DNA from: Astrocystis sublimbata
Lineage: Eukaryota > Ascomycota > Sordariomycetes > Xylariales > Xylariaceae
NCBI GenBank assembly: GCA_022453515.1
Contig: JAJNNY010000094.1
Span: 31,973-95,972 of the forward strand
DNA length: 64,000 nt
Direction: 5' to 3'
Part shown: positions 22,700 through 33,661 of the stretch, one piece after another
Numbering within the stretch: the stretch's first letter is position 1
Layout of the letters: every line of letters starts with the position of its first letter
Translations under genes and position numbers: made by a program
Notes under the pieces: generated by a model
What the model was told of the DNA's origin: nothing
The model's database searches: none
What the model saw: the letters and a program-made list of their open reading frames with translations, nothing else

Positions 22700-25609
22700 A
22701 TGGGCTCGACATGTCTCGGCGGCCAGAAGGCAACGCCAGAAGCAACAGCAGAGGCTGTCTACAAAAACCAAGCTGGCCAAAATGGCCAGAATTATCAGCA
22801 TCGTCGGGATAGCCAGAACAGCCAGCTTGGTAGGAGGGCGGCAGCAACGCAAACAAAGTCGTCGCTGTCGCTGTCGCTGTCGTACTCCAGCAGCAACAAG
22901 ACATCAGGCCCGATGCGGACAGAAACAGCCAGGTCGAGCGCGCCAAAGCGGGTCCCGTCAGCCACCACTGCCAATCGTCTCCCTGCCAAGACGCAACCCC
23001 ATGCGACGCCAATCTCGACGACCCGCAACAACAACAACAATCACAACAGGAATATCACAGGCCAAAAGACCGCCCCTGCCTCGACTGCCTGTGCGACCAC
23101 TCACGCGCCACGCCTGTCCCTGGTACCGCCGCCACAACAGCCGCCGCCGCCCCCGGCACCACTATCGCATCCACCGCATCCACCACACCCACCATCACCA
23201 AATCTCTCCACCGCCAGCACATCACCACTACCAACACCACCACCACTACTACCACCACTGTCGTCACAATTACGAGTAGCAACAACAACCACCACCAATA
23301 CCACCAATACCACCAAAGCAGCACCGACCACTGCTCGTAAATCATTAACCACAGCAGCAACTACGAAAGCAACAGTACCACCAACAACAACAATAACACA
23401 ACGTTCGCGTGCACGGCCATGTCCATCTCCCCTCTCGCTCACTGCCGCTTCTGCCACTGGTAGACGAAACCCCCTGTTGTCGCGAGATCAAAATGTTGGT
23501 CCCGTGCTGGCGCCCGCTGTAAAGGATCAGAATCTGAATAAGATGGGCCACGAAACCTCGACGAACCCCCCCACCGCCAACCCCAACCCCAACAACACCA
23601 ATACAAACGCCAACTCTCGCCCGCCGATGCCCTCGCTCAGTGCCACCGCCGCGAGGGGTCTCAGTCGCGCACCTCTGACCCCCAAGATCGCCTCCGTCTC
23701 CAGGCACTCCCACCCCCAGACCCCCAGTCTCGCGGCCACCAACAGCACCACCGCCGCCGCCGCCGCCAGCGCCCCGACAGTCCGACGGAGCACCCAGAAG
23801 CGCCCCGTCTCCACCATCGCTACCTCGACCCGCAGCCCATACGACGACTCGGCCACCGTCTCTGCTGCTGCCGCCGCCTTCAACCCGCACATCGTCCACA
23901 ATGTTGCCAATGTCACCCCCCGCTCCGGGTCCAGGCAGAGTCGCGTCAACAGCGCGAGCAGCACCCCCAACGGCACCCCCAGCCAGGACCGCTTCGACCC
24001 TTGGGACGTCAGGCCGCCTCTCGCCATCTCGAGCCCTTCCGCCCATGGAGACCTGCCGAGGCGGCCTGTCGTGACCTTCAGTGCCGTCAGCCCCGACCGG
24101 AACCCCAATACGACCATGCCCTCGAGGCAGGACAGCGCGAATGCCCGCGACTCCAAGTTCTTCCACGCCAGCGAAGCCAAGACCTCCCGGCCCACGAGCT
24201 CCTCCAAGATGACCTCCCCGAGGAACTCGGCCTTCTTCTACGCCAATAGCAACGGCATCAAGTCCAAACCCTCCAGCCCTGCCACCATGTCTCCTCCCCT
24301 GTCGCCAGCTCTGAGCAAAACCCACGACGCGTTGAGCAAGTTCATGTATGCGAATGGCACCCCCGAGCTGCGTCCTACACCACCGCCTCTGGCGTCCCGT
24401 GCCTCGGAATCGACCGTGCCCACCACTTCGAAAGCGCCCAATGCCCGCACCTCGGGCGTCATGACGCGGCCTGCCTCGCCCAGCAAACTACCCCTTCATT
24501 CGCCATCGTACCGGAATAGTATTGGTGCCCAGAGTGCTAGTGCCGCCGCTCCTATCCCCGCGGCTCGGGCTCAGGTTTCTCCTCCCGCCTCGGTGGCACC
24601 ACCTGCCCCCGCGCTGCGGCGATCCGGCACTGCCACATCACGATCGAGTGGACATTCACGCTCGAGCAGTTGGGTCAAGCCAGATGGTGTTTCGGAGCCT
24701 CTGAGGCCCATGGCATCGCCCACCATCGGCCTGTTCCCGCCCGCCAACCTGACTTCCGCGCAGCCTCCGCTGACACTGGCCTCCATCATCCAAGCTGCCG
24801 AAGAGTTCACCGAGCTCGAGGAGGATGGCTCGCCTGATGAGCAATCGGCGGTGCAGAGCCCCACCAAGTCCAATGAGTCGTCGGCAGATCCCGTGACCGA
24901 GCTCATCGCGAACGCGCGAAGGGAACGGAAAGTGCAGGACTTGCAGATCAGAAACGCGTCCCTCGAGGCCATTAACCGTACTTTGGAGCGCCAAATGCGG
25001 AAACAGACAGCCGAATTGCGGCGGTTCCGGCGTCTCTCGCGCTCTGGTCATTTGTCTGTCGCCTCCACCACCGCATCCAGTCGGGTGCCTTCCGGAGCCA
25101 TATCGGAGCTCGACGTCGAGTCTCTGGGGCTGTCGGATCTGAGCGAGGAAGAGCTCTCCATGAGTCGTTGGGAAGACGAGTCCTTTTCGGACACCGAATC
25201 GGCATCATCCGGCGTGAGTCCCAGCGTTATTGCAGAACGGGACGAGAAGCACCGCCACCGAGACGAGGAACGCCTGCAGCTTGACTTGTCCAAGCACCAA
25301 CAGATTCTCGTTGACTCGCAGAAGATTAACCAGAGCATCAAGAGATGCCTTGATTGGTCCGAGGAGCTCATCAACGAAGGGAAGAAGGCTCTCGACTATC
25401 AGGTCAGAGTCAGCGATGTCAAACTGGGTGGCAGAGTGTTGATCCCTGTGGAGGAAGAAGACGACAATAATACGAGGTTGCCACTTTCCGACAACACGGT
25501 CGCGCTTGGCGACAAACTGGTAGAAGCCGATTCTGAAGGATCAACGAGCTGGGGAACGGAACCACAAGACCGGGACAGCGGCATAGAGCTAGCTAGGGAC
25601 GGCGGATAA
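22700..25609 (+). CDS. Large Ser/Pro/Thr-rich protein with C-terminal coiled coil, uncharacterised
   Basis: Uninterrupted frame of 969 codons from the first ATG (22700). I do not recognise a named family. Residues 1-280 are very low complexity: Asn and Thr runs from CAA/ACC repeats, then a Pro/His-rich block. This part may be leader or intron rather than protein. A more protein-like stretch begins at the ATG at 23543 (MGHETSTNPP), which would give 688 residues. That part is disordered, rich in Ser, Pro, Ala, Thr and Arg, with repeated SPRNSAFFYAN/DSKFFHASEA-like segments. Around 24900-25060 an amphipathic segment (NARRERKVQDLQIRNASLE, then LERQMRKQTAELRRFRRL) predicts a coiled coil. A second helical region follows at 25230-25400, and the C-terminus is acidic. 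The layout suggests a scaffold or cytoskeleton-associated protein, but that is a guess. Confidence 0.65.
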   Translation: MGSTCLGGQKATPEATAEAVYKNQAGQNGQNYQHRRDSQNSQLGRRAAATQTKSSLSLSLSYSSSNKTSGPMRTETARSSAPKRVPSATTANRLPAKTQPHATPISTTRNNNNNHNRNITGQKTAPASTACATTHAPRLSLVPPPQQPPPPPAPLSHPPHPPHPPSPNLSTASTSPLPTPPPLLPPLSSQLRVATTTTTNTTNTTKAAPTTARKSLTTAATTKATVPPTTTITQRSRARPCPSPLSLTAASATGRRNPLLSRDQNVGPVLAPAVKDQNLNKMGHETSTNPPTANPNPNNTNTNANSRPPMPSLSATAARGLSRAPLTPKIASVSRHSHPQTPSLAATNSTTAAAAASAPTVRRSTQKRPVSTIATSTRSPYDDSATVSAAAAAFNPHIVHNVANVTPRSGSRQSRVNSASSTPNGTPSQDRFDPWDVRPPLAISSPSAHGDLPRRPVVTFSAVSPDRNPNTTMPSRQDSANARDSKFFHASEAKTSRPTSSSKMTSPRNSAFFYANSNGIKSKPSSPATMSPPLSPALSKTHDALSKFMYANGTPELRPTPPPLASRASESTVPTTSKAPNARTSGVMTRPASPSKLPLHSPSYRNSIGAQSASAAAPIPAARAQVSPPASVAPPAPALRRSGTATSRSSGHSRSSSWVKPDGVSEPLRPMASPTIGLFPPANLTSAQPPLTLASIIQAAEEFTELEEDGSPDEQSAVQSPTKSNESSADPVTELIANARRERKVQDLQIRNASLEAINRTLERQMRKQTAELRRFRRLSRSGHLSVASTTASSRVPSGAISELDVESLGLSDLSEEELSMSRWEDESFSDTESASSGVSPSVIAERDEKHRHRDEERLQLDLSKHQQILVDSQKINQSIKRCLDWSEELINEGKKALDYQVRVSDVKLGGRVLIPVEEEDDNNTRLPLSDNTVALGDKLVEADSEGSTSWGTEPQDRDSGIELARDGG

Positions 25610-27675
25610 GAAAGAATCTAACGAAAGAGATCAGATCGACAAAACCAATCATCACTCGTTCGGACGAATTTCTTTTTTCCAACACATACAAGGTCCGGAC
25701 CGGCGCTCAGGTATAAACGATGGTAGCGATGGCGTTATAATTACCTCGGTGGTGGCGAGCCCTGCAGCGGGCACGTTTCCAGGTCGTCTTTGACTTGGTT
25801 TTTAGACGGGTATCCCGTCGTTCTTCTCTGGCATTCTCTTTGTTACAGCCCATAGCTTGTACCAGCACCGCACAATACCCGGAACAAAACACATACACCC
25901 CGCCAAACAACACCCACACATAAGCACAGCACCATGACTCGAGCTCGACACCCATCATCGCAAAATATTTTGATCTTCACCCTTATCCGTCTAATGTCTT
26001 TATCGTAAATGTCGTTTCTCTCTTTTTCTTCGTTTTCATGATGATACCCCCATATACTGACCCGGTCGGTTGAGCAACGTACAGCCCCGAGAGGGCAAAC
26101 TTGCCAAAAGCACAAATTAAACTTAAGTAGAGGAGATGCCGTTTTTTGAGGTCTTCAGGCTTCTGATCAGCCATGTGAACAAAAACAACAAACATTTAGA
26201 CGACACCCTACATACCAGCATAAGCATAGCATGTTGCCTGCATCGACCATGGGTTATTGAATCCTGTGTCTCATGTATATATCTTGGTACAGAAAAAAAA
26301 TCCCAATCCATGATAATCCACATATCAATTTACTCCGAGCTTGTCAGACTGGAAAAGTCTGTGCATCTCCAACCCCTTTTTTACCGGAATACGATATTTC
26401 GCTCTTCCACGTCAAGCACCTTGTTGCTCTCGACAAAGTAGGTAGGCGGATAAAGGCAGCATGGAAAGTTTTCAATCGCGACCTTCAATGTTCGTCGTGA
26501 CGTAGTGGAAGAAGCTCTGTGAGTCTAGTCCTTGCATTTGGCATGTCTTGATCCATCTTTCGACCTGGTATTCATAGATGAACAAAACTTGGTAACACTT
26601 GAACCGTCCCATTGTCTTCGGGAAGCAGCAACGGACCGCCGACCATAAAATAACTGCGTACATGAGCAAGACAAAGGGGATGCCGAAGAGAATAGTCGTT
26701 GGAAGCACATGCCCCCAGTTCGTACACAGCGCATAGGCTTATAGGCTTCCCAGTGGGGCCCGTTGGCCGAAGCAAGGATTTATACATTCATACATTGCTT
26801 AACTATATTATAGCACTGGCTCGGAATCAGAAGGGAAGCGATGTTGACCGTTCTTTGGGTGAAAAGTGCTTCAGTGTCAAGAATTATGATTGCAGCTAGC
26901 TAGCTCACCGCCAAGTCCAAAAGCTGCTCGTATCGACAACAACGGAGATATGCAATGCACATGAGGTTTTGTAAGCAAACGCCGAGTGTCGTGTAAGTGA
27001 GTCGATTAATTAATTTCATTCTCATCTCTCAATTGAGGGGGTGTAGATTATTTTCAAATATCCCACGACGAGCTTGATCTGCGTCTTTACTACACCTAGG
27101 GTCAAAATGATGCTGTCAGTCACGGGATAATCTACTCTTCATCTAGGTACCCTCATCCCCGTGAACTCTGCCCTCTCACTCTCTGAAACCCTCGACGATC
27201 CAAAACCCATGAACCTAGACAGCTCTCGGGTGTGGATCCGTGATTGGAGGCTGATAAGGTAACGCACAAACACAAGAAGTCTCTCTTGCGAGCCTCACTT
27301 TGCAAGCAAATCACTGCCTCCATTCCGAGTTGAGGTGGTGGGCCAATATTCCCATCCTCTTTTCGCTAGTAGTCTACCCAAGTCTAATCTCACAAACAGT
27401 AGACCCCCCCAAAATGGCGAGCAAGTTCCCATGCCCCTTTGAAGTCTGGCACGCACATACACACAACATGAACACTCCTGAGCTGTATCTCGACGGAGCT
27501 ATTAAAGCGTCTTCCTCGCATTATTAACAGCCTCTTTCTTTCCTTTCTTCCCATATTTCTTCAGAGGGGGGTATATCTGCGCCTCGGCCGAGGCTTCGCC
27601 GGCCCTCTTCTTCGCAACCTTGTTTTCGTCTCTCTTCTTCTTCTTCTTCGAGGCCATCATCTTGCTCACACTCGC
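25610..27675. other. Intergenic; no gene seen
   Basis: 3' region of the coiled-coil gene followed by AT-rich sequence. A minus-strand frame at 26472-26708 encodes a hydrophobic stretch but has only a GTG start and no context, so I do not call it. The right end (27502-27675) is an in-frame, lysine-rich continuation of the DnaJ gene beyond its TAG. Confidence 0.5.
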
Positions 27676-29301
27676 CTAGGCGGAAGCTTCGCTGGGCTTC
27701 TTCTTTACGTCCTTGTCCTTTCCTTTCTTTTTAGTGTCCTTCTCCTTCTTCATGGCCGCCTCGGCCACCAGCTGTTCGAACGCCATGTAATCTCCTTCTT
27801 CTTCGGGTGATCTCTCAGCCTGTTGACGAAGATTGTTAGTTACCATAGGTGGGACATGTGACCCCAGATGACCGGGAAAGGGGGGTTCAGAGGACTTGCC
27901 TTTGACAGAATCTCGGCCAGCAGCACGAGGGCCTGGGCGCGCTCGAGCCTCTTGTTCAGGGGCACCTTCTTGTCGTAGAGGACGGCGTCGCAGACCTCGC
28001 GCAGGACGCCCTGGATCTCGTACTTGCTGCCGCGCCAGGCGGCGTTGAGGATCTTGCCGGTAACCTTGCGCTCATACTCCATCTTGCGCTCGTCGGTCCA
28101 GTCCTCGCCGCCTTGCTCCTCCATGCGGGCCATCTCCTCCATGGTCTGTTGGGCGTCGATGGCGGACGAGATGGTGTTCCAGGTCTCCTTGAAGAAGGTA
28201 CCCTTGTCCTTGACGCGGCTGAAGAAGCCGCTGATGCCGAGGAACTTCTGCGACTTGAGCAGGGCGGTGGCCTTGGAGAAGTAGACGGCGCCGATGGCGT
28301 GCAGGATGTCGAGCCCGAAGCTCTCGATCTTGAGGTTCTCGACCTCGAGGGCCGTCTTCTCCTGGAAGGCCTTGGTGACGTCGGGGCCCTTGTCGGTCTC
28401 GGTCCAGACGGAGACCCTGTCGACGAGCTTGCGGGCGAGGGTGTCGACGCGCTCCTGGCGAATCCTGGCGCGCTCGGCCTCGTAGGCTGCCAGCTTCTCC
28501 CGCTGCTCCTTGGTCAGACCGGCCTTCTTCTTCTCCTTCTTCCGCAGCTCCTTCTCCTCCTCGGTCTGCCCCTCTACGTGTGTGTCGTCGGAGGGGCGGT
28601 CCATCAGCGCAGGCCTTATGGGGATGGCGTGCCTGGAGGGTGTCGAGGTGCCGGAGGCGCTAGGTGCGGGCGACGGCTGCTGGGGTGGGACGGGTGCTTC
28701 CTGCTTGGTCGGGGTGGTCTCGGCGGGCGGTGTGGTGTCGGTGCCTGCTGCTGTGGCTGCACCGGGCTTCTCGGACTCGGACTCGACAACGACGGCGGGC
28801 GGGGGAGCGGTGGTGGCGGCGGCGGCAGCGTCCTTCTCGTCTGTGGGATCGGTGGGGGCGTCGGGGTCGTCCTGGCCATCGGTGGTGATCTCCATGGCGG
28901 TGTTGAGGTCCTTCATGAGGCTGATCTCGCCGATCCAGTCGACGAAGGCCTCGCCGCCGAAGATGCTGCTGAAGAACTCGGCGGGGTCGACGAAGCCCTC
29001 GCCGGGCTTGGCGCTCTCCTTTCCATACTTATCGTAGGCTGCGCGCAGGTCCTTGTCGGACAATACTTGGTAGGCCTCGCCGATGGTCTGGAACTTCTCG
29101 TGAGCGGTAGGGTCGTTGGGGTTCTTGTCTGTGAGGGGAAGGTCAGCGGAACGATGTGACGAGACGTCAGGTGTGGCAATGCATGATATGCGGACCTGGA
29201 TGATGGACGATGGCGAGCTTGCGATAGGCCTTCTTTATCTCGATTTCGGTGGCAGTGGGTTGCACACCCAGGGCGTCGTAGTAGGTGGTGTCGACGACCA
29301 T
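27676..29301 (-). CDS. DnaJ/Hsp40 co-chaperone, Caj1-type (J domain plus DnaJ-X)
   Basis: Type II/III J protein that stimulates Hsp70 ATPase. Exons are 29301-29196, 29128-27900 and 27819-27676, in phase, giving 492 residues. The J domain is N-terminal ([22 protein letters not shown] with the HPD motif split by intron 1, then [13 protein letters not shown]). [14 protein letters not shown] follows, then a long Ala/Pro/Thr/Glu-rich linker and a charged coiled-coil region ([16 protein letters not shown], about 210-235). The C-terminal half ([14 protein letters not shown]..., [20 protein letters not shown]...) is the DnaJ-X domain of yeast Caj1/Djp1. Intron 2 (27820-27899, 80 bp) has a GC donor (AAG|GCAAGT); splicing there restores the conserved [17 protein letters not shown] end. 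The lysine-rich tail stops at TAG 27678-27676, but the same frame stays open for 57 more codons with like composition. Confidence 0.9.
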
Positions 29302-31066
29302 GGTGAAGCGAGAAGAAGGAAGAAAGGGAGGAGAGGGGGGAAAACAGAAAAATACGAAGGCAAAGGAGGATGTCAGAAGGAAGGGCTAGGCAGGTAGAGG
29401 TAGGTATGTGTGCGACGTTGAGGGTATGTCGGGGATGGAGAATGGTGGATGGTGGATGGCGGGGTGTGTCTCTGTCGATCAAGATTTGGACAGGGGTCGG
29501 TGTTCAGTGGTTACGCTATGTCGCTGTGTCGCTGTGTAAGTAGGGACTTAGTAAATGGTACCTTTATGTACTACTTAAGTAGGTAGACATGGAGGGATGA
29601 GGTTGGACGGGTGATGGTTTTATTTGTTTCGATGTGGCCGTCGGTGGATGGAGAGTTAGTTGGGTGGATGGATGGATGGATGGAGGGGCAGTTGAAAAGC
29701 GCTGCGGCGGTGAACTTTTGGCGTCGAGAGAGCCAAGACAAGACCCAAGACCCAAAGAAGACGGGAGCCGGATAAGCAAACCTTAGCAAGCGCGTTGCAG
29801 TTGCAGCCTGGTGCGATCTTGGTGTATTATCATTGGTACCTTCCTACTTACCTAATGTTGCTTTCGATCAGGCAGCTATGACCTATGACGAATTTCTTAG
29901 CCAAGCCCCTGCCAATACGTCCACTTTCCCCAGGCCCAGCTGAGAGGTTCGAAGCCTGAGCGTGCCGAACCCGCTCTTCCCTCCCCATCCACCCACCATC
30001 ATGCATCCCGAACTCGTGGCGTCGCAAGACAATCCACCGTCTGCGAGCGGCACATTTCTGCTTACCATTGTTCACCTCATGGCGATATGAACGAACCCTG
30101 ACGCCAGCTCAGGTAGAGATCGACAGCATGACGCAAATGCCTGTGGTTCGTGAAGCTCGATGAACCGAGTACAACCTCCTCTGTCGTGCCGTACCTACAG
30201 CATACCTACCAATGGCGAGGATTTGCCGTCTGCTATATCCCACCGGGCAGTCTACATAGAACTCAGAGTGTCTGAAGATGCACTTGACCATTCAAACTAT
30301 GAGTGGCAATCAATGGTCACTGCCCACTTGCTCCCAAGCGCCTCTGCGACACTTGCAGCCATCGTCGACGATGCGCCACATGTGGCTGGAGGCTGGATTG
30401 GCAGCTCAAGTGGCATCTGGGGTTAGCTCGACCATTTCATTGCTGTTATCAGAGGGAGGATACTGGCCGAGCGCGATCCCGGATGTACAGGCGAAGAGGG
30501 CTGAGGGTTATCGCCGTATGCTAGGCCGTCATAACTCCTTTGAATGATATCCAAGGTGGTAGTAGATTTGATGTTGATATAGCTTGACAGAACTGCGCTG
30601 TCAACGCTCCATTCCGGAAGCACGCTCGTTGGTGTTGGCGTACCAGCCAGGCCCAGCAACCGAACCAACCTTTTGGTTTACCCAAGGTGATAGATCGTCT
30701 AGATGGGTTTTCGTCCTATTGGTATCTTGTAAATCTGCAAATGCATGCTGGAGGGCCGATGGTGGTCTGTCCCCTAATAGCCAAACAATTCACTCTACAG
30801 CTACCCTTACGGATTCCACTACTTCATCTTACTTACAAGCGTGTTATACACAGCCTATAGGATGACCTGCATAGACCGAGAATCAGAATATGCGAGTGTC
30901 GATGCCTACATGCGGGGGTGGCATGGCTGAACGGCACATGTTTCACTTCACCAATCAAGCTTGATCACGTACTGTAACTACGCCATGAGCCCCTCAATGC
31001 AAGTGTTTTTCCACTGCAACTTCACACGCAATCTGCTTTGGGGACCTGTTCGACAATCCGTGAGCG
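29302..31066. other. Divergent intergenic region, DnaJ gene to HET gene
   Basis: No gene is recognised. The DnaJ promoter side holds GGTAGGTATG-like motifs (29400-29408), a GTAGGTAG (29579-29586) and a TGGA microsatellite (29665-29684). Short open frames at 30160-30540 lack domain signals. Confidence 0.5.
29665..29684. repeat. Microsatellite (TGGA)5
   Basis: Five perfect TGGA copies upstream of the DnaJ gene. Related TGGATGG-type repeats lie nearby at about 29440-29460. Confidence 0.9.
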
Positions 31067-33661
31067 ATGAGTCGGTTTCACCGCCCTTCGCTCGAGTACG
31101 AGGGCTCGACTGAATGGGCATCGACCTCTAGCGACATGAGATTCAGGAGCAGAGAAGCATATAGACAGGCGCCATCGAGTGCTGCGAGCGATCCGATGTG
31201 TCCTGAGGTTCCTATGATCAGAGTTTCGTCCAAGACGCAACGTGATTGTAAGAGCCCGAGACCTTCGACCTCAGACACGAATCCCTTTACACCAAAGAAT
31301 CCGTTCTTACCAACCCCAGGACTTTGGCATGGATCGCCTGCTACTCCCACCGCGCCTCCGTTTCTTGCTTCGACTGCTATGTCAGGTCTGCCTCGGACGG
31401 TACTCCGCCCACAAATGCCAGAAACTCGAGAGCGTCCAGCTTTCTACGACAGTCACCCCTATAATTATACACATGACTACCCGAACTCCCGTCCTCATAC
31501 AGACCATAATTACACAGATAGAAGTCTCAGGGCCGAAGACAGTAGGAGGAATGAGGGGCTTCTGCAGGCTTTGATCGACGTAGGGTTGGCTGATCCAGCC
31601 CTCGACCAAGATTATGCGAGAGTCGATACACAAAATAGTCGTGGTAGAGGATATTGGCATGGCAGCGACCTTTTGAGCCCCTCTCTGATGCCAGAAAACC
31701 ATAGACACAACCAACGAAGAAGAAGTGTCCGTGGCGCACAACCATCACAACGAGTACCGCCGAATGCCGATGTGCCAGGGAGAAATGATTTGGATGATTC
31801 GTCACTGAACAATTCAACACAGATTGGAAGTGGTCTCACACTGCCTTCGAGGATCTCGACCAGTTCTATTCCCACTTCCACAGGAGGAGTTTCATTTCAG
31901 TACCGCCCGCTACAGGCAACTGATTTCAGACTGGTCCGTCTTCTCCCCGCAAATATGTCAATGATCAAATGCGAAGTGCTACATGCGTCTTTGGATACCG
32001 AGCCTACGACACTGAAATACATTGCTATCTCCTATACCTGGGGCGACGTCGATCCTAGCATAAGAATCCAAGTTGATGGGCATTGCTTCTTTATTACTCC
32101 CAACCTTTACAGTGCTCTGAAAAGAATCCGAAAGCAGCATGAGTCAGTCATGGTGTGGGTGGACGCCTTGTGTATTAACCAACGAAACAAGGAAGAACAG
32201 TCTCAGCAAGTTGGATTAATGACAGCAATATACAGTCGAGCGGAATCGGTTATTGCTTGGCTCGGGCCAGATTCCGACAACAGTACACTCGCCTTCCAGC
32301 TGATGCAAGAACTGATCGAGCACGAAGACGACAAGTCAATATCGGAAATTATCGCAGATAAGAATTGGCGCCCACATTTTACTGCAGTGGTGCATCTCTT
32401 CGAGAGGGACTTTTGGAGCAGGCTGTGGATCGTGCAAGAGATCCTGAATGCGCGATCCGTCTTCGTTTATTGCGGCAGCTCGGAAGTCCCATGGCAGATC
32501 CTCCAGAGAGTCTCTGCTGTTTTCAAAAGCCACGAGGCAGACATCAGGTACCATTTCCCTCGCGGTACGATGAAAGGGTCAAGACAAGGACTGTCGTTCG
32601 CTCACACCCTATGTTCACAAGGGCCTGCAAGCCTCGACATTCTCAAGCCACAGGAGAAAGAGGGCTCCGAATCTCTCCTCGAGGTACTCCGTATCTGCAG
32701 AACAAAGCTGGCCGCTGAACCACGCGACAAGGTATTCGGCGTTCTAGGGATCCTGCCTGAGAATGTTCAATATCACTTTCCTCCTAACTATAATGCGTCT
32801 TTGAGAGAAGTGTACACTAATGTGGTCGATTACTTGCTCCATACTACTCGTCGCGTTGATGTTATATGCGACGCCATCTACTTCCCCGTCTACACCAGTA
32901 CGGTCAAACTTCCCACGTGGGTGCCCGACTGGTCCCATATTCCAACGACGGCATCACTGGGATCATCTTACAAGTTCTCCGCTGCCAGTGATGTGGACGC
33001 CGATTTCGATTTCCTTGATCCACCACGGACCAAGCTTAAGATTGCCGCTATCTATATCGACGCCTTGAAGATACGGGGCACCGCAGTAGGGACATTCTGC
33101 ACCTTGGATGACTATCTGATGGCTTTCTTGCATTGGCAAGCGAAGCCTCTGGCCTGGCTAGTTGCCGACGAGGCAGATCCTGAAGTGCGTAAACAGAAGG
33201 ACGAAGCCTTCTGCCGAACACTTGCGCTGGGGAAGATCCCCGAGACGGGAGGAGTGGGCACATGGATGGAGGTCTGCTATCATGTGTTCGCGTCGCTCAT
33301 CAAAGAGCGCTTGCCGTCTATCAACCTGAGTGATCAATTGTCGACTCTAGTGAACCAGACACAGGGAATTCCACCCAAGGACAGAAGAAACATATTGCAA
33401 GATAACTGCGCTTCTAAAATGCAAGGACGGTGTTTCTTCACGACGGAAAACGGCCTCATGGGGATGGGATCGGGCTTCATGAAAGATGGCGACATTATCT
33501 GCGTGCCACTGGGTTGCAAGACGCCAGTCATTCTACGCCCAGACGGTAACCACGAGTATCGCTTAGTGGGCGATGCCTACATAGATGGCTACATGAATGG
33601 TGTGGCTGTCAAGGAATGGAGGAGAGGAATCAGACCACTGCAGAATTATGTTTTGCACTGA
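31067..33661 (+). CDS. HET-domain (heterokaryon incompatibility) protein
   Basis: HET proteins mediate vegetative incompatibility and cell death between genetically different fungal individuals. The gene is a single exon of 864 residues starting at the ATG at 31067. The first ~290 residues are disordered, with Pro, Ser, Arg and Tyr. The HET domain spans about 310-470, with its three blocks visible: YIAISYTWGD near 318, VWVDALCINQRN near 363, then AESVIAWLGPDSDNS; FERDFWSRLWIVQEI follows near 445. The C-terminus carries the GRCFFTTENGLMGMG segment (about 787) and DGDIICVPLGCKTPVILRP, typical of long HET-6/HET-E-unrelated family members with a conserved C-terminal sheet. The frame is intact. 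There is no linked partner gene within several kb, so which incompatibility system it belongs to cannot be told. Confidence 0.92.
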   Translation: MSRFHRPSLEYEGSTEWASTSSDMRFRSREAYRQAPSSAASDPMCPEVPMIRVSSKTQRDCKSPRPSTSDTNPFTPKNPFLPTPGLWHGSPATPTAPPFLASTAMSGLPRTVLRPQMPETRERPAFYDSHPYNYTHDYPNSRPHTDHNYTDRSLRAEDSRRNEGLLQALIDVGLADPALDQDYARVDTQNSRGRGYWHGSDLLSPSLMPENHRHNQRRRSVRGAQPSQRVPPNADVPGRNDLDDSSLNNSTQIGSGLTLPSRISTSSIPTSTGGVSFQYRPLQATDFRLVRLLPANMSMIKCEVLHASLDTEPTTLKYIAISYTWGDVDPSIRIQVDGHCFFITPNLYSALKRIRKQHESVMVWVDALCINQRNKEEQSQQVGLMTAIYSRAESVIAWLGPDSDNSTLAFQLMQELIEHEDDKSISEIIADKNWRPHFTAVVHLFERDFWSRLWIVQEILNARSVFVYCGSSEVPWQILQRVSAVFKSHEADIRYHFPRGTMKGSRQGLSFAHTLCSQGPASLDILKPQEKEGSESLLEVLRICRTKLAAEPRDKVFGVLGILPENVQYHFPPNYNASLREVYTNVVDYLLHTTRRVDVICDAIYFPVYTSTVKLPTWVPDWSHIPTTASLGSSYKFSAASDVDADFDFLDPPRTKLKIAAIYIDALKIRGTAVGTFCTLDDYLMAFLHWQAKPLAWLVADEADPEVRKQKDEAFCRTLALGKIPETGGVGTWMEVCYHVFASLIKERLPSINLSDQLSTLVNQTQGIPPKDRRNILQDNCASKMQGRCFFTTENGLMGMGSGFMKDGDIICVPLGCKTPVILRPDGNHEYRLVGDAYIDGYMNGVAVKEWRRGIRPLQNYVLH

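Noticed and set aside
23345..24325. Long minus-strand open frame (326 codons) inside the coiled-coil protein gene
   Set aside because: Antisense of biased codon usage; Gly/Val/Arg-rich with no domain, and the plus frame continues without a stop.
26472..26787. Overlapping minus-strand frames, one with a hydrophobic stretch, considered as a small membrane protein
   Set aside because: The hydrophobic frame has no ATG start, no conserved features and lies in AT-rich intergenic DNA.
28113..29159. Plus-strand 348-codon frame opposite the DnaJ gene
   Set aside because: Leu/Gly-rich antisense shadow of the DnaJ coding exon.
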